This document shows, one piece after another, positions 1 through 11,954 of a DNA stretch of 64,000 nucleotides. The notes under the pieces were generated by a model. The model saw nothing but the letters and a program-made list of their open reading frames with translations, did no database searches and was not told the DNA's origin. Origin of the DNA: Adiantum capillus-veneris (lineage: Eukaryota > Streptophyta > Polypodiopsida > Polypodiales > Pteridaceae); the NCBI GenBank assembly GCA_014529385.2, contig CM043942.1:60653684-60717683 (forward strand), given 5' to 3'. The position numbers and the translations under genes are program-made. How positions within the stretch are numbered: position 1 is the stretch's first letter; every line of letters starts with the position of its first letter.

Positions 1-869
1 CCCTCTCTCTCAAAGGGGAAAGGGGGACACTTGTCTCAAGGCTACCCTTGCTGCTTGTAATGACTCCTGCTTGTGATTGGCTAGGCATGGAGGGGTCCAA
101 TGAGCTTCAAGCATGAGCTACAAGGGGGGGTCAACCCAAGCAAGCTAGTGGGTTTCTTAGGGGGTATACTCACCCACACACACTCACAAACACTCTCATT
201 GTGTGCTATGCAAAGTGCAAGAGCTCCCTCTCCTTCTCCAAGCAAGTAGAGGTTCAGAGCCTACACCAACACTCTTGGATATGGAGTGCAAATCCAACCA
301 AGAGCCATGCTTCAATGCTTAAGCTTGCCATCTCCTTCTTCTTCATTACTATGCTATTATGTATGCTAGCAACAAGAGTTATGATAAGTGAGGAACTAAT
401 TCTTTCTCCTACGAAATGTTTCTTCTTCCTCTTCCCTACCCTCATTCCTTGCTAGCTCTCTCCACCTTCGAAGGTGTTTGAGGTCTTGGGACTGAGGTTT
501 GGGATAGTAAAATCTTTCTTCAAGTTTATGTTATGTTTGTGATGCATGAAGCTTTCCATCTTCATTGCATCACCTAGGTCACAAGGAACACAAAGATTGT
601 ATTGTAACAAGTCTCTCTTAATGGGAGATATCATAATACAAATCCCTATTGGAGGGGGGATCGGCTCCACATAAATCCGGTCCTCAATTGTTGTCATGTT
701 CTCTAAATTGTCTCTGTTGCAAAAGTATTGTTCATGCCAAGTTAACTAATTGCTATGATTATGTTGCTATCTTCAATTATGTTCACCCGCTATGCTCACA
801 AAGTCATTTCTCAAAAGTACTCTCATTAATTTCCGCTACTCTCAAATTAAATAGGCCAATTCCATTACA
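1..869 (+). repeat. LTR-A family LTR, partial (left end outside window)
   Basis: This is the reverse complement of the LTRs of Gypsy-A (22874-24525 and 54309-55949), matched by eye along its whole length. It ends at ..CCATTACA (position 869), the same terminus as those LTRs. The start of the LTR lies left of the window. The bases after 869 are not a primer-binding site, so this is either a 3' LTR of an element to the left or a solo LTR. Small open frames in it are chance translations also present in other LTR copies. Confidence 0.88.
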
Positions 870-1398
870 CTTCTAATGAGCCGCAAAACTGGCTGAAGCC
901 ACAAAAATGGCTCACACCAGGATTCTAGTAAATGAAACATAACTTTTGTATATGACATCAAAATTTCATGAAGCTTCTTAATTATGGGTTCAAGATATGA
1001 ACAAGGTTTCTAAATACACAATTTACATGAAAATCTCAAAAATTAAAGAACTACTTTTCTAAAAGTAGTAAATTTTATGTAAAACTACACTTCAACACTT
1101 AACTTGGAGAAGTAAAAAATGTCAGCAGTCTTTGTATATGGGTTAATAAGCTAAGTACATCTATCACATACCTATTGAGGGATTTTTCAAAGTTGTTTGG
1201 GCCTACTTAACAATGATTTGATTTACTTTCAAAAGAAAATAAATTTTTTTTGTCCATCCGCACAAATTAGTTGTAGAAGATGGCAATGTAAAGACACGTT
1301 TAGACCTTCATTTAGTTTTGTACTATTTTGTATCAACTCATATTGAGTGTTGATCATAATTCCCTGAAACCATTTTCTATTTACATAACTAACATAGT
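870..1398. other. AT-rich spacer, nothing recognised
   Basis: About 530 bp lie between two inverted LTR-A copies. I see no convincing open frame, repeat relative elsewhere in the window, primer-binding site or polypurine tract. It may be older flanking DNA or a degraded internal fragment of the LTR-A element. Confidence 0.5.
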
Positions 1399-1570
1399 GT
1401 TGAGAGAATTTAGAGAACATGACAACAATTGAGGACCGGATTTATGTGGAGTTGGTCCCCTCTCCAATAGGCATTTGTATTATAGTTTCTCCCATCAAGA
1501 GAGACTTGTTACAATACAATCTTTGTGTTCCTTATGACCTAGGTGATGCAATGAAGATGAAAAGCTTCAT
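1399..1570 (-). repeat. LTR-A family LTR, second copy, part 1 (interrupted by Copia-1)
   Basis: The sequence matches about 23028-23199 and 54468-54635 in the same orientation, so it is inverted relative to 1-869. Similarity begins abruptly near 1399. About 150 bp of the expected LTR end (TGTAATGG..) is missing or unrecognisable. The copy is cut at 1570 by Copia-1 and resumes at 11960. TTCAT at 1566-1570 is the left target duplication of Copia-1. Confidence 0.85.
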
Positions 1571-1797
1571 TGTTACCATATACATGTGGTAATGATGTGT
1601 GTGAACACGCTAGGACCGCCGGGGCATTTTTCCCCTCTTTAGGAGGTTTTTTCCTCCGTGCATTATATATATGCCCATCACTCTAGGTCTATCTATCTTT
1701 CCATTACACACTAAGTAACACACTCTGTATTGTGTGCCTTGAGCTTCCTTTGTCTTCTCCAAGCTATGTGTGTTTCTCTACAACTCTAATTCCAACA
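1571..1797 (+). repeat. Copia-1 5' LTR (227 bp)
   Basis: It runs from TGTTACC to CCAACA. Its partner is 6480-6514 joined to 11763-11954, and a further copy starts at 63852. A TATATATA stretch at about 1664-1672 is the likely TATA box. An imperfect palindrome around GGAGGTTTTTTCCTCC lies just upstream. Confidence 0.94.
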
Positions 1798-1798
1798 A

Positions 1799-1816
1799 TT
1801 GGTATCAGAGCAGGTT
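1799..1816 (+). promoter_or_regulatory. Copia-1 primer-binding site (initiator tRNA-Met type)
   Basis: TTGGTATCAGAGCAGGTT begins one base after the LTR. TGGTATCAGAGC is complementary to the 3' end of plant initiator tRNA-Met, the usual primer of plant copia elements. Confidence 0.92.
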
Positions 1817-2135
1817 ACGTCCTCCCGAGCTTAGTCGCCAGCTACTCCAGCACACGCCTGCTCACTTTCTTCGATTTCAGTGAGCTTTGGCAAGCGTTCG
1901 CAAGCTCAGAATTTTGATTTGGGCTCATTTCAGCCTCCGTTTCCACTACAAGCAGTACTGCATAGGCTATTTCGTCAATTTGTACAGAATTTGTTTCAGT
2001 TCCGTTTTCTACATAACAGGTGCCTTATAGTCTTCTACGGTTTGTGCTATATAGCACAGGTTGTTCCCGCTCCGTTTCTCCTATTTTCAGGCAGTTTTTA
2101 CATCAGGTGTAGCATTTTCAGGTGCAGCATTTACC

Positions 2136-4658
2136 ATGGCTGACGACAACAACATAGATGTATTCAAGATGTTTGCTGCTGAGGATAGGTTGGATGGGGA
2201 CAACTACCCTATGTGGGCTTATATGATGCAACATGTTCTTGTGTCAAAGGGTGTCTCGAACATTGTGCAGGGCATTGATGTACGTCCTGGTTCTGAGGAT
2301 GTAGGCGATGTTGAGGATATTGTAGGTATTGCTGCAAGGATTGCAGCTGTTAGAGTTGTTTTGCCTATGGCAGAACAAGCTCGTTGGGATGCTAAGGATG
2401 CGGAGGCTCATGCATTGATTGCGCTGTCTGTGAAGCGCACCATTGTTCCTCACATCCGTTCAGCAAAATCTGCAAAACAGGCTTGGGATATTCTAGCAGG
2501 TCTTTATGCAGGCCGCAATGAGGCTAAAATTTCTTTTCTACGTAAAGAGCTAGAGTCGAAGATTATGCATGAGGAATATGATATGGACACTTTCCTTGCT
2601 AGTGTCAAGGATATCAATGAGCAACTTATTTCTGCAGGTGAAGTTATTTCAGACAGTTCCCTTGTGCAGACTGTTCTTGATGCCTTACCAGATTCTTACC
2701 AGACTTTTGCTAGTACTTGGAGACTTATGACCCAAGGAAATCCAGAAGTTGTCAAGTTTGATGCATTATGCACATTGCTGTTGCAAGAGTCACTTTCCAG
2801 AAAAAAAAGGACTAGACAACGTGCCGTTGAACAGGCTTTTATTGCTTCTCAAAGAAAGGGTGGTAACAGCAATGCAGCCACTTCTTATGGTTTTGCTGTG
2901 AGTGGAAAAAATTATGTTCCTAATGCTTCTACTGGCAGCAATTCTTCTAGAAATTCTGGTGATAAGGGCAAAAAGAAGATGCCTTGCCATTATTGTAAAG
3001 CCAATGATCACTTGATCAAGTCGTGTCCTAAGTTGAAGGCCAAAGAGGCTAAGAAGAAAGAGGGTGGTTCCACTGCAAATGCTGGTTCCACTACAAATGC
3101 AACCATTCTTGAGTCTTCTGTGAAAGGAGACTATGTTGCTGATGTTGATGCAGAATGGGATTTTAGTGCAGAGTGCACTTACAATCCTGCTGTCCATGAT
3201 GCATGCTTGTCAGTTGCTGCAGATTCACATGTATGGTATTTCGACAGTGTTGCTACAAAGCACATTACCTCACATAGTGAATTGTTTACCTCTCTCGAGT
3301 CTGTCCCTAATGGGAATTCAGTCACTTGTGCCAACAACGCCTCTTATCCAGTTCAGGGAGTTGGAAAGATTGTGCTTACTGCTGCTAATGGCAGTTCCTT
3401 CACACTTGTTGATGCACTTTATGTACCTGGGATCAAGAAGAATCTCTTGTCTGTATCCGCACTTTCTAGACTTGGACTTGTAGTCAATTTTGCAGATGAC
3501 AGATGTACAGTTCATGATCTCAGTTTTGGTGATGAAATTGTTGCATCTGGGCTTTTGTGTCATGGACTGTATAAGCTCACTTTGTATGACAAGTGTGGAC
3601 AAAATTTTTCAAATGCTGTTGCAGATTCAAGGGCTATTTCAGATGCAAAACTTTGGCATGCACGTTTTGGTCATCTGAACTTTGCCAGTTTGCTGCGTTT
3701 GCAAAAATCTGATATGGTTGCTTCTTTGCCCCCTCTTGAAGCACCTATCAAACATGTTTGTGAAGGCTGTATTTTGGGTAAAATGCAGCGTTCTAAATTT
3801 CCAAAGGATGGTTCAGTTCGGGCCACATGCAGGTTGCAGCTTGTGCATAGTGATGTTTGTGGCCCCATGCAAACTCCATCCTTGGCCAATTACCTGTACT
3901 TCGTGACACTCATTGATGATTACTCCAGGCATGCATGGGTATTTCCGCTTAAAGTGAAGTCCGAAGGTTTTATGTGCTTCAAACAATTTCTGGCTATGGC
4001 TGAAAATATCTCAAAATGTACTATGGGCACCCTCCGTTCCGATCGAGGGGGGGAGTATATGCCTCATGAATTTAATGCATTTCTGGCTAGTCGTGGGATA
4101 AAACACCAATGTACAGTTCCTTATACACCTCAGAGAAATGGTGTTGTTGAGAGGAAAAACAGCTCACTAACGGAAATGGCACGATGTATGGTCAAAAGTC
4201 AAGCTTTGCCGCATTCTTTTTGGCTTGAGGCCATCATGTGTGCCACGTATGTACTTAATAGGTGTCCTACGAAAGCTTTGCAGTCTATTACTCCATATGA
4301 AGCATGGCATGATAGAAAGCCTTCTATTGAGCACATGCGTGTTTTTGGTTGTTTGGCATATGCTTTGGTTCCACAAGTGCAACGCAGAAAATTGAATGAT
4401 AAGGCTGTCAAATGTATTTTTGTTGGTTATAGTGCTGAAAGCAAAGGTTACAGGTTGTATCATCCGCAAACAAAACGTATTCTAGTTTCTCGGGATGTAG
4501 TGTTTGTGGAGGATTCTGTTCAGCCCTTGCTGTCATGTACTAGAGACAGTAATGTAAGCTCACATGACATTTATGACACTTTGTTGCCTCTTTGCAGTGG
4601 TGGAAATACGAATGTAAGTTCCAATGAGGCAAATGTACAGCCCTATGGGGGTTTTTGA
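2136..4658 (+). pseudogene. Copia-1 gag-protease-integrase polyprotein
   Basis: I take the ATG at 2136, in good context (ACCATGG), as start; the open frame extends upstream only through non-ATG codons. Domains in order: gag; a CCHC knuckle (CHYCKANDHLIKSC, near 2985); protease; the integrase HHCC region (HARFGH..CEGCILGK, 3655-3780); and the integrase core with its acidic residues (HSDVCG near 3847, SDRGGEY near 4036, NGVVERK near 4138). The protease active site reads DSVAT where copia elements have DSGAT, so protease activity is probably lost. The frame ends at TGA 4656-4658, with a second in-frame TAG at 4671, before RT. Confidence 0.9.
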
Positions 4659-4673
4659 AAATGTTTTAGATAG

Positions 4674-6404
4674 CCTATTACTGATGCAGATGTACATGAT
4701 GAGGAAAGGGCTGAAAATGAGCAGGCTAGAGGTATGCCAAAATGGCTGGTGCACACTTTGCGTGACAATAAATTGGATGCACCTTTGTCTAGTCGTACTC
4801 GTTCAAGCTCTCGCCATGCATCTTATGCATCAGATTGTTATGCTTTGGTTGTGTCTAGCTTACATGATGTTGAGGAGCCTCTGTCTTTTGATGAAGCACA
4901 AAATTCAGAAAATTGGATGGCTTTCATGCAATCAGAATATGATGCACTTATAGAAAATGACACATGGGCTTTATGTGATTTGCCTCCTGGCAAAAAGTCC
5001 ATTGGTACAAAGTGGGTTTACAAGTTGAAACGCAAGCCAGATAGTGAGATTGATCGCCATAAGGCTCAACTTGTTGCAAAGAGTTATGCACAGCAAAAAG
5101 GCATAGATTATGAAGAGACTTTTGCTCCCACTTGTCGTATGACTACTGTACATTTTCTATGTGCATTGGCAGATCATTTTGGTTGGAATGTACATCAATC
5201 AGACATTGTTACTGCTTTCTTGAATGGTGATATATTTGAGGAAGTTTATGTAACGCAGCCTCGCGGTTTTGTCATAAAAGGACAAGAGGACAAAGTGTGC
5301 ATATGTAAGAAGGCTTTGTATGGGTTGAAGCAATCTCCTCGTGCTTGGTATGAGAAAGGTGACACTCATTTGGCTAAACGAGGCTTTCGTAACAGTCCAA
5401 CAGAAAGCACATTGTATGTAAAGCGTGAGGGTGATGTACTTCTCATTGTGGTTCTTGATGTTGATGATTTGGGACCAAATGAGAGACATATTGCTGAATT
5501 TAAGGCTGATTTGAATGCTACTTTCAAGATGAAAGATTTGGGGCTGTTGCATCATTACTTGGGTATACAGTTTAAGCAGTGTGATGGTGGTATTGCTTTG
5601 TGTCAGAAAAGTTACATAGAGACATTGCTATGTAAGTTTGGACTTGAGGATTGCAAACCTATTGCCACTCCCATGGAAACAGGTTTGAAGTTGAGTCTAC
5701 ATGATGCTGGCGATCCTGCTGATGTCACTCTTTACCAAACTGCTGTTGGCTGCCTCATTTATGTATGCAACATGAGGCCGGATATTCAGTTTGCAGTCTC
5801 ACAGGTCAACAGATTTATGCATAGCCCAGGGTCTAAGCATTGGCAGGCTGTCACGAGGATTTTCCACTACCTTAGTGGCACTTTACATCTTGGCTTGTTT
5901 TATCCCAAGGGGGGATCATTGCCGCCAGACTTACATGCTTTTTCGGACTCAGATTGGGCTGGTTGTTTTGACACGCGAGTGTCCACAAGTGGTTTTTGTT
6001 TCATGCTTGGCAGTTCATGTATATCATGGTTGAGCAAGAAGCAACCTAATGTGGCCACTTTGAGTTGTGAGGTTGAGTACAGGGCAGTCTTCACAGCTAC
6101 GGTTGAGTGTGTATGACTCAAACGCCTTATGGCTGATTTGGGTGTTGGACAGGACACTGTCAACACTATCTACACTGACAGTCAGAGCGCATTGGCAGTT
6201 GCGAGGAACCCAGTTTTTCATGCTCGCACAAAGCACATTGAGGTGCATTACCACTATGTTAGGGAGAGGATCTCAACAGGAGAGATCAGCTTGGCTTATG
6301 TGCCAACATAGGACAACTTTGCAGATCTTTTCACAAAGGCATTGTCTCATGAGAATCTTGAAGCTTTCGGCATAGCTTTGGGCTTACTCCCCTTTGTGGG
6401 CTGA
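4674..6404 (+). pseudogene. Copia-1 reverse transcriptase-RNase H (broken)
   Basis: This stretch is in the same frame as the gag-integrase part, so the break is by stop codons, not a frameshift. RT motifs are visible (RHKAQLVAKSYAQ; SDIVTAFLNGDIFEEVY; KALYGLKQSPRAWY). The catalytic YVDD reads DVDD (5457-5468) and is followed by a 3-residue loss relative to the Copia-4 copy at 62815. The RNase H part (SDSDWAG; SCEVEYRA; ARTKHIEVHYHYVRE) has in-frame stops at 6114 and 6309. The reading frame closes at 6402-6404. Confidence 0.88.
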
Positions 6405-6466
6405 TCATGTCCTTAGGGCATGGCACTTCCCTTTACTCATGTGCCAGCTCTCGTTCACCGCATCAC

Positions 6467-6479
6467 TCTAGGGGGGATT
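6467..6479 (+). promoter_or_regulatory. Copia-1 polypurine tract
   Basis: CTAGGGGGGATT lies immediately before the 3' LTR start at 6480. An almost identical tract precedes the Copia-4 3' LTR (63841-63851). It would prime plus-strand DNA synthesis. Confidence 0.85.
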
Positions 6480-6514
6480 TGTTACCATGTACATGTGGTA
6501 GTGATGTGTGTGAA
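6480..6514 (+). repeat. Copia-1 3' LTR, first 35 bp
   Basis: It matches the start of the 5' LTR (1571-1605) and is cut at 6514 by Copia-2. GTGAA at 6510-6514 is the left target duplication. The rest of the LTR is at 11758-11954. Confidence 0.93.
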
Positions 6515-6836
6515 TGTAAAGAATGAGGATGCAAGAGAGCTACACAAGACAAGCACAAAGCACACAGAGATGGAAAGCTTCTTCTTCTTCTTCACAGAAA
6601 AGAGAGTACAAAATGACTAAGTGCTAAAGCTGAAAAGTAGCACATATGTACATGCGGTCACTAAGTGTGAACTCGCTAGAAGTGTACTAGGCTGGCACTA
6701 TATGTGTAGTCCAGTTGTAGAATCACTGGTAGAGATCCTCCGTGTTGGTCACCTAACGCGCCAGTGAGTAAATGCCGTAAGCGGCCAAGACCCGTAGTGG
6801 ATGCTAGCTCAAGGTGTAGAGCTCGACATCTCAACA
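6515..6836 (-). repeat. Copia-2 3' LTR (322 bp)
   Basis: Its partner is 11435-11757. In element orientation it begins TGTTGAGATG and ends CTTTACA. The stop codon of the polyprotein (6809-6811) lies within it. A polypurine tract (GAGCTCGAGGGGGAG on the minus strand, 6837-6851) abuts it. Confidence 0.95.
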
Positions 6837-9800
6837 CTCCCCCTCGAGCTCTGCATGTCGCAGAATCCAAGCATAGTCCGAAAACGTCGAAGCTTCTCAG
6901 CTCCGAGGGCCTTGGTAAAGATATCCGCTATCTGCTCCTCTGTGCTGATGTAGACGAAGTTGATGTTGCCCGCCAACACTCGCTCTCGAACATAGTGATA
7001 ATGGACCTCTATGTGTTTGGTCCTGGCATGGAACACTGGGTTCCTAGCCAACTGCATGCTGCTGAGGTTGTCACAATGGATGAAAATCTGCTGGTCCACC
7101 TGCACTCCCAAGTCCTCAAGTAATGTGCATAGCCAACCTACCTCGCATGCCGCAACTACTGCACCTCTGTACTCGGCCTCTGTGCTCGATAAAGAAATCG
7201 TAGGCTTCTTTTTGCTGCTCCAAGTAACAGAAGCACTCCCAAAAGAGAACATGAAGCCACTCATAGATCTCCTATCAACAATGCTACCTGCCCAATCTGC
7301 ATCTATATACCCATACAATGCTAATGGTGCATCTGCTGCATAGAACAATGCGTAGTCAAGAGTACCTTGCACATACCTAAGTGTGCATTGTACTCCATCG
7401 AAATGTGGCTTCCTCGGAAGCTGCATGAAATGACTCTCCAAGCCTACTGTGTAGCTCAAGTCTGGCTTCGTGATAGTCAAGTAGATTAGACTACCCACAA
7501 TCTTCGTGTACATGTTGACATCCTCAACAACATCACCCTTCTCTGCACTCAGCTTTGCATTCACATCCAAGGGAATAGAAATTGGCTTACAATCATCCAT
7601 ACCATACTTTGACAACATGTCCAAAGCATACTGTCTCTGTGATAACCATACACCCTCTGGAGTCCTGATCACCTCAATGCCAAGAAAGTAGCGCAACTCG
7701 CCTAAATCTTTCATTTCAAACTCCTGTTTGAGAAGACCCTTCACATGGTCAATCTCCATAGCATTGTCACCAACAATAATATGGTCATCTACATATATGG
7801 TAATGACCACAATCCCCACATCACTCTCACGTACATAGAGTGAATGATCAGCATGAGCTCTCCTAAAACCAATACTGACAAGATACTTGGCAATCCTGTC
7901 ATACCATGCTCTAGAGCCCTGCTTCAAACCATACAAAGCTTTGGGAAGTCTGCATACATAATCTCGGTAACATGGATCGACATAACCAGGTGGCTGATCC
8001 ATATACACTTCCTCTTGCAACTCACCATTCAAGAAGGCATTCTTTACATCCATTTGATGCATAATCCATCCTCTAGATGCAGCCACTGCTATGACAGCTC
8101 TCACAGTCGTCATCTTTGCTACTGGAGCAAAGGTCTCCTCATAGTCTATGCCATACGTCTGTGCATAACCCTTTGCGACCAGCCTTGCCTTGTGACGCTC
8201 AATGTTACCATCAGCCTTATGCTTGGTTTTATACACCCATTTACAGCCAATAGCTTTCTTGCCACTTGGCAATGGCACCAACTCCCATGTGTCATTTGCT
8301 TCCAATGCAGCCATCTCTTCATTCATTGCATCATCCCAATGCACATTTCCAACTGCATCCTCAAAACATGTGGGCTCCACATCCTGTATCACCTTAGCCA
8401 TGTAGGCTTGGTGATGCGCTAGATACCCATCATAAGTCAATTTCTGAACTGGATTTCTAACTCTATTAGATATGCGCGGTCCTGGGTCACTCCTTTGCCC
8501 TCTAGCATCTTCTTGTACTTTCCTTACACCAGGTGTCCTGACAGCCGGAATTCCAAATTCCTCATCAAGACTTTGTTCAGAACCATCTGAATCCATGTCT
8601 ACATGTGAAAAACCTGATGATGCATCAACCATAAAGGGAGGTTCATCAACCTTTTCTTTTCCTTTTTGTGATACATTCCCTGTACCTGTTGGTGGAGTAA
8701 CCTGCGTACGTAGTCTACCATTCCATGGTTTCTCAACAGAGCCACGAGAAGAGGACTCTTGTGGTCCACTCAAAACCTGTGACTGTGGCCTCACATTTTG
8801 TACAACCACATCATCTTTTACATCAGCCCCAATAGTGCCATGTGCATTATTGTACCAGCTGCTCATCTCATCAAAGACTACATCTCTGCTCACTCGTAAT
8901 TCTCCTGTAGTAGGATTGTAGCACATGTACCCCTTTTGTTCAAGGGAATATCCCACAAGAATACATTTCTCTGCTTTAGGATCCAATTTCCTACACAACT
9001 CATCTGGTACATGCACGTAAGCTATGCAGCCAAACACTTTCAAGTGTGCCAAATCAGGCTTTGTACCTGTAAACTTTTCCTCAAGTGTTACATCATGCAC
9101 CGCAGCTGTAGGTGTCCTGTTCATAATGTACACAGCTGTATTTATGGCTTCAGCCCAGAAATGATGAGGCATGTTCTTCTCATTCATCAATGCACGTGAA
9201 ACCTCTACAATGTGCTTATTTTTCCTTTCTGCGACCCCATTCTGTTGTGGAGTATATCTGCATGTAAACTGCCTGCGTATACCATGCATTCGCAGAAAAT
9301 CTGAAAAATCATTGGAGAAGTACTCTCCCCCTCCCTCTGACCTCAATGTCTTGATTTGCATATCTATCTCCTTCTCAATCATGACTTTGAAGTCTTGAAA
9401 GTGACCAAACACTTCACTTTTGTTACGCATGAAGTAGACCCATACTTTCCTTGTATGGTCATCAATGAAAGAGACATAATACCTGCAACCATGTATACTT
9501 GCAGTATCGGTTGGACCCCAAACATCTGTTTGCACCACCTCAAGTGGCTTTTTACATACATTGTGCTCATGTGGAAATGAGCCCTTTGACTGTTTTCCAA
9601 ACTGGCATGTTGCACACACTTTATGCATACCATCCACCTTGAATTTGGGCAAACCTTTTACAATCTGTTTTGATTGCATGCTGCGCAATCTATGCTCATT
9701 GACATGGCCAATGCGTTTGTGCCAAATGTCAACATCAGCCACAACACCTGTGTCGTGTGCAAATAATGCAGCTTTTACCTCAAGCATGTCTACATTCAGC

Positions 9801-10259
9801 GTAAACATTCTGTCCACACATTTGCCCTTTGTGATCAGCTTACAGCCATTCTGGAAATCTTCTACATAACAACCATTTGGATTGAAGCGAACCTGCAAAC
9901 CCTGCTCAACCATTTGTCCAACAGAAACAAGATTCTTTGTAATGTTTGGGACATGAAGTACATCTGCTAAGTACTTTGATTTCCCACTCTTCGTATTTAG
10001 AGGTATGTCCCCTACATGAGCAATGGGGTGAGCTGTGTCATCTCCTGTCTGCACATAGCCTGACACATATGGTTTGCGCATATCTCTAAACCACTCTCCA
10101 TGAGACGTCATGTGATTAGAGGCACCTGAATCCACATACCAAACATCATCTTCGGTGGAATTCTCTGCAGTGATTGTATTCATTACATGCTGCATAACAA
10201 ACATGCGCTCGTTTTTGCTTTCATCTGCATCTCTGCTAGTAGATGCATAGTTTGCCATT
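6809..10259 (-). pseudogene. Copia-2 protease-integrase-RT-RNase H polyprotein (separated from gag by a frameshift)
   Basis: One long open frame of about 1,150 codons follows the gag frameshift. Visible in order: protease (WYVDSGASNHMTS, active site intact); integrase HHCC (HKRIGHVNEHRL..CATCQFGK) and core (TDVWGP; RSEGGGEY, where Copia-3 has RSDGGGE; NGVAERKN); RT (VKNAFLNGELQEEVYMDQPP; IYVDDHIIVGD, with YVDD present); RNase H (YIDADWAGS; SSTEAEYRG; DNLSSMQLARNPVFHARTKHIE). The second integrase carboxylate therefore reads E instead of the expected D, a possible inactivating change. It shares a frame with no neighbouring host gene. Confidence 0.93.
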
Positions 10260-11159
10260 TTCTCTCTTTCCACTTTCTTTTCCCTTTGGACAGTCACGTG
10301 ACATGTGATCTCTTTCACCACAAGTCCAACATTCTCTGCTATCTAGAGTATGTTGCTGCCTGCTTGACCCTGCACCACGACCTCTTTGACTCCCCCTGCC
10401 TTGAGACTGGTTTCCCCTGCCACCTGTATTGTTTTGATTTGATTGACCTTCCAGAAATTGGCCCCTGCAACCCCTTGGGCCTCGACCACGACCTCTACCT
10501 CTACCTCTGTTGGAGTTAGAATAGAAGGCCTGTTCAGAATTATTTCTGCCATGAGAAGAAGATGTGTCAAGGTTCTTCTCCTCAAGAATAAGCATAGAAA
10601 TCAAATCTTGGAACATGGGGATATCATCTCTTGTATTCATGGAAGACCTAAAATGTACATACTCATCTCCTAGACCATCCAAGCATGCACGGACAATGTC
10701 ATTGTTTTTCAACAAGACTTTAATAGATCCAAGAGCCTCAATGATACTCTTGATCTTCAAGGCATAATCATTGATTGAGAGGTTGTTCCTCTTCACCTGA
10801 TTTAGCTCCGACTTTAGTTGAAGCTTCCTGGCCTTGGTGTTCACCTCGAACACTCTGCCTAAGTTTCTCCATGCAAAGGCGGGGGTTTCAACATCCTGTA
10901 GATAGCCCATCATGCCATATGTGATGCTCATAGAAAGCCAATACATCACTTTGCTCTGGCCTTGTTGCCAGTCCCTCAAAGCTTTCCTTTGTTCTGCTGT
11001 AGCATTTGCCTCGAGAATCTCTGGTTCCTTTTCATTGTCTCCTTCTACATAGTCCCAATAACCTTTTCCTTTAAAGAAATTTGTTATTCTGAACTTCCAT
11101 GCAGGGTAGTTATTTTTCTCAAGATTCTCAGTAACAATCTGACTGAAACCGTCAGACAT
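10236..11159 (-). CDS. Copia-2 gag (UBN2-type) with CCHC knuckle
   Basis: The start is ATG at 11157-11159. It begins with the copia gag pattern around YPAWKFRITNFFKGKGYWDY, continues through the capsid-like helices (KARKLQLKSELNQVKRNNLS), an Arg/Gly-rich stretch (GRGRGRGRGPRGCRG) and a zinc knuckle (CWTCGERDHMSRDC). In Copia-3 the same frame runs on into protease. Here one extra base near 10255 (a TTT where Copia-3 has TT) shifts the frame, so this protein ends about 8 codons later at 10236. Gag would form the cytoplasmic particle that packages the element RNA. Confidence 0.92.
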   Translation of the reverse strand: MSDGFSQIVTENLEKNNYPAWKFRITNFFKGKGYWDYVEGDNEKEPEILEANATAEQRKALRDWQQGQSKVMYWLSMSITYGMMGYLQDVETPAFAWRNLGRVFEVNTKARKLQLKSELNQVKRNNLSINDYALKIKSIIEALGSIKVLLKNNDIVRACLDGLGDEYVHFRSSMNTRDDIPMFQDLISMLILEEKNLDTSSSHGRNNSEQAFYSNSNRGRGRGRGRGPRGCRGQFLEGQSNQNNTGGRGNQSQGRGSQRGRGAGSSRQQHTLDSRECWTCGERDHMSRDCPKGKESGKRENGKLCIY

Positions 11160-11421
11160 CTTGAAGCACTAAGACAAAATAGCTGCAATATGCAAAAACC
11201 TACAAATCTGCTGAACCTGCTATCGTGGTACATGTAACGCTTTCTACACTCAACGAGTGTCCACAATCAAGCGTACATACAACCACTGTACTTGTACAGT
11301 AAATCTCTGTATACTGCACTTTGGAGACCTGTTCAGAAACTTGTGCGAAAAACATCTGGTCGTGGATTGCGAACGAAGGGATTGTGATGCTCTTGCTCTC
11401 TTAGCCTCTCTTGCTTGCACC

Positions 11422-11434
11422 AGGCTCTAATACC
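11422..11434 (-). promoter_or_regulatory. Copia-2 primer-binding site
   Basis: On the minus strand it reads TGGTATTAGAGCC directly after the 5' LTR. It differs by one base from the initiator tRNA-Met complement TGGTATCAGAGCC seen in Copia-3. Confidence 0.9.
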
Positions 11435-11757
11435 ATGTAAAGAACGAGGATGCAAGAGAGCTACACAAGACAAGCACAAAGCACACAGAGATGGAAAGCT
11501 TCTTCTTCTTCTTCTCAGAACAGAGAGTACAAAATGACTAAGTGCTAAAGCTGAAAAGTAGCACATATGTACATGCGGTCACTAAGTGTGAACTCTCTAC
11601 AAGCGTACTAGGCTGGCACTATATGTGTAGTCCAGCTATAGAATCACTGGCAGAGATCCTCCGTGTCGGTCACCTAACGCGCCAGTGAGTAAATGTCGTA
11701 AGCGGCCAAGACCCGTAGTGCATGCCAGCTCAAGGTGTAGAGCTCGACATCTCAACA
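11435..11757 (-). repeat. Copia-2 5' LTR (323 bp)
   Basis: Its partner is 6515-6836. By eye the pair differ at only a scatter of single bases. It carries the promoter of Copia-2 and is followed on the right by the GTGAA duplication at 11758-11762. Confidence 0.95.
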
Positions 11758-11954
11758 GTGAACACACTAGGACCACCGGGGCATTTTTTCACTCTTTAGG
11801 AGGTTTTTTCCCCCGTGCATTATATACACGCCCATCACTCTAGGGCTATCTATCCTTCCATTGCACACTAAGTAGCACACTCTCTATTGTGTGCCTTGAG
11901 CTTCCTTCGTCTTCTCGAAGCTGTGTGTGTTTCTCTGTAACCCTAATTCCAACA
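11758..11954 (+). repeat. Copia-1 3' LTR, remainder
   Basis: It continues the LTR cut at 6514 (the first five bases are the Copia-2 target duplication). It ends TTCCAACA and is followed by TTCAT at 11955-11959, the right target duplication of Copia-1. Confidence 0.93.

Larger units (their letters stand above)
6515..11757 (-). mobile_element. Copia-2, Ty1/copia LTR retrotransposon, nearly intact
   Basis: A 5,243-bp element on the minus strand with 322/323-bp LTRs (TG..CA) and perfect GTGAA duplications at 6510-6514 and 11758-11762. It sits in the 3' LTR of Copia-1. It is a close sister of Copia-3 (27174-32407), colinear throughout. Coding content is gag plus a full protease-integrase-RT-RNase H polyprotein, interrupted by one frameshift near 10255. 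The high LTR identity and almost open frame indicate a recent insertion. Confidence 0.96.
1571..11954 (+). mobile_element. Copia-1, Ty1/copia LTR retrotransposon (with Copia-2 nested in its 3' LTR)
   Basis: A copia element of about 5.1 kb once Copia-2 is removed. Both LTRs begin TGTTACCAT and end TTCCAACA, and the element is flanked by TTCAT at 1566-1570 and 11955-11959. Internal order is primer-binding site, gag, protease, integrase, RT, RNase H, polypurine tract. The order integrase before RT is diagnostic of copia. It inserted into an LTR-A copy. Several stop codons and altered catalytic residues make it non-autonomous. Copia-4 at the right of the window belongs to the same family. Confidence 0.95.

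Noticed and set aside
1799-1816. tRNA gene remnant at TGGTATCAGAGC sites
   Set aside because: These match only the 3' end of initiator tRNA-Met and sit directly after LTRs, so they are primer-binding sites.
7844-8921. Plus-strand frames across Copia-2 (and the same at 28503-29580 in Copia-3)
   Set aside because: They are antisense shadows of the copia RT and integrase. Conservation between the two copies only reflects that the elements are sisters.
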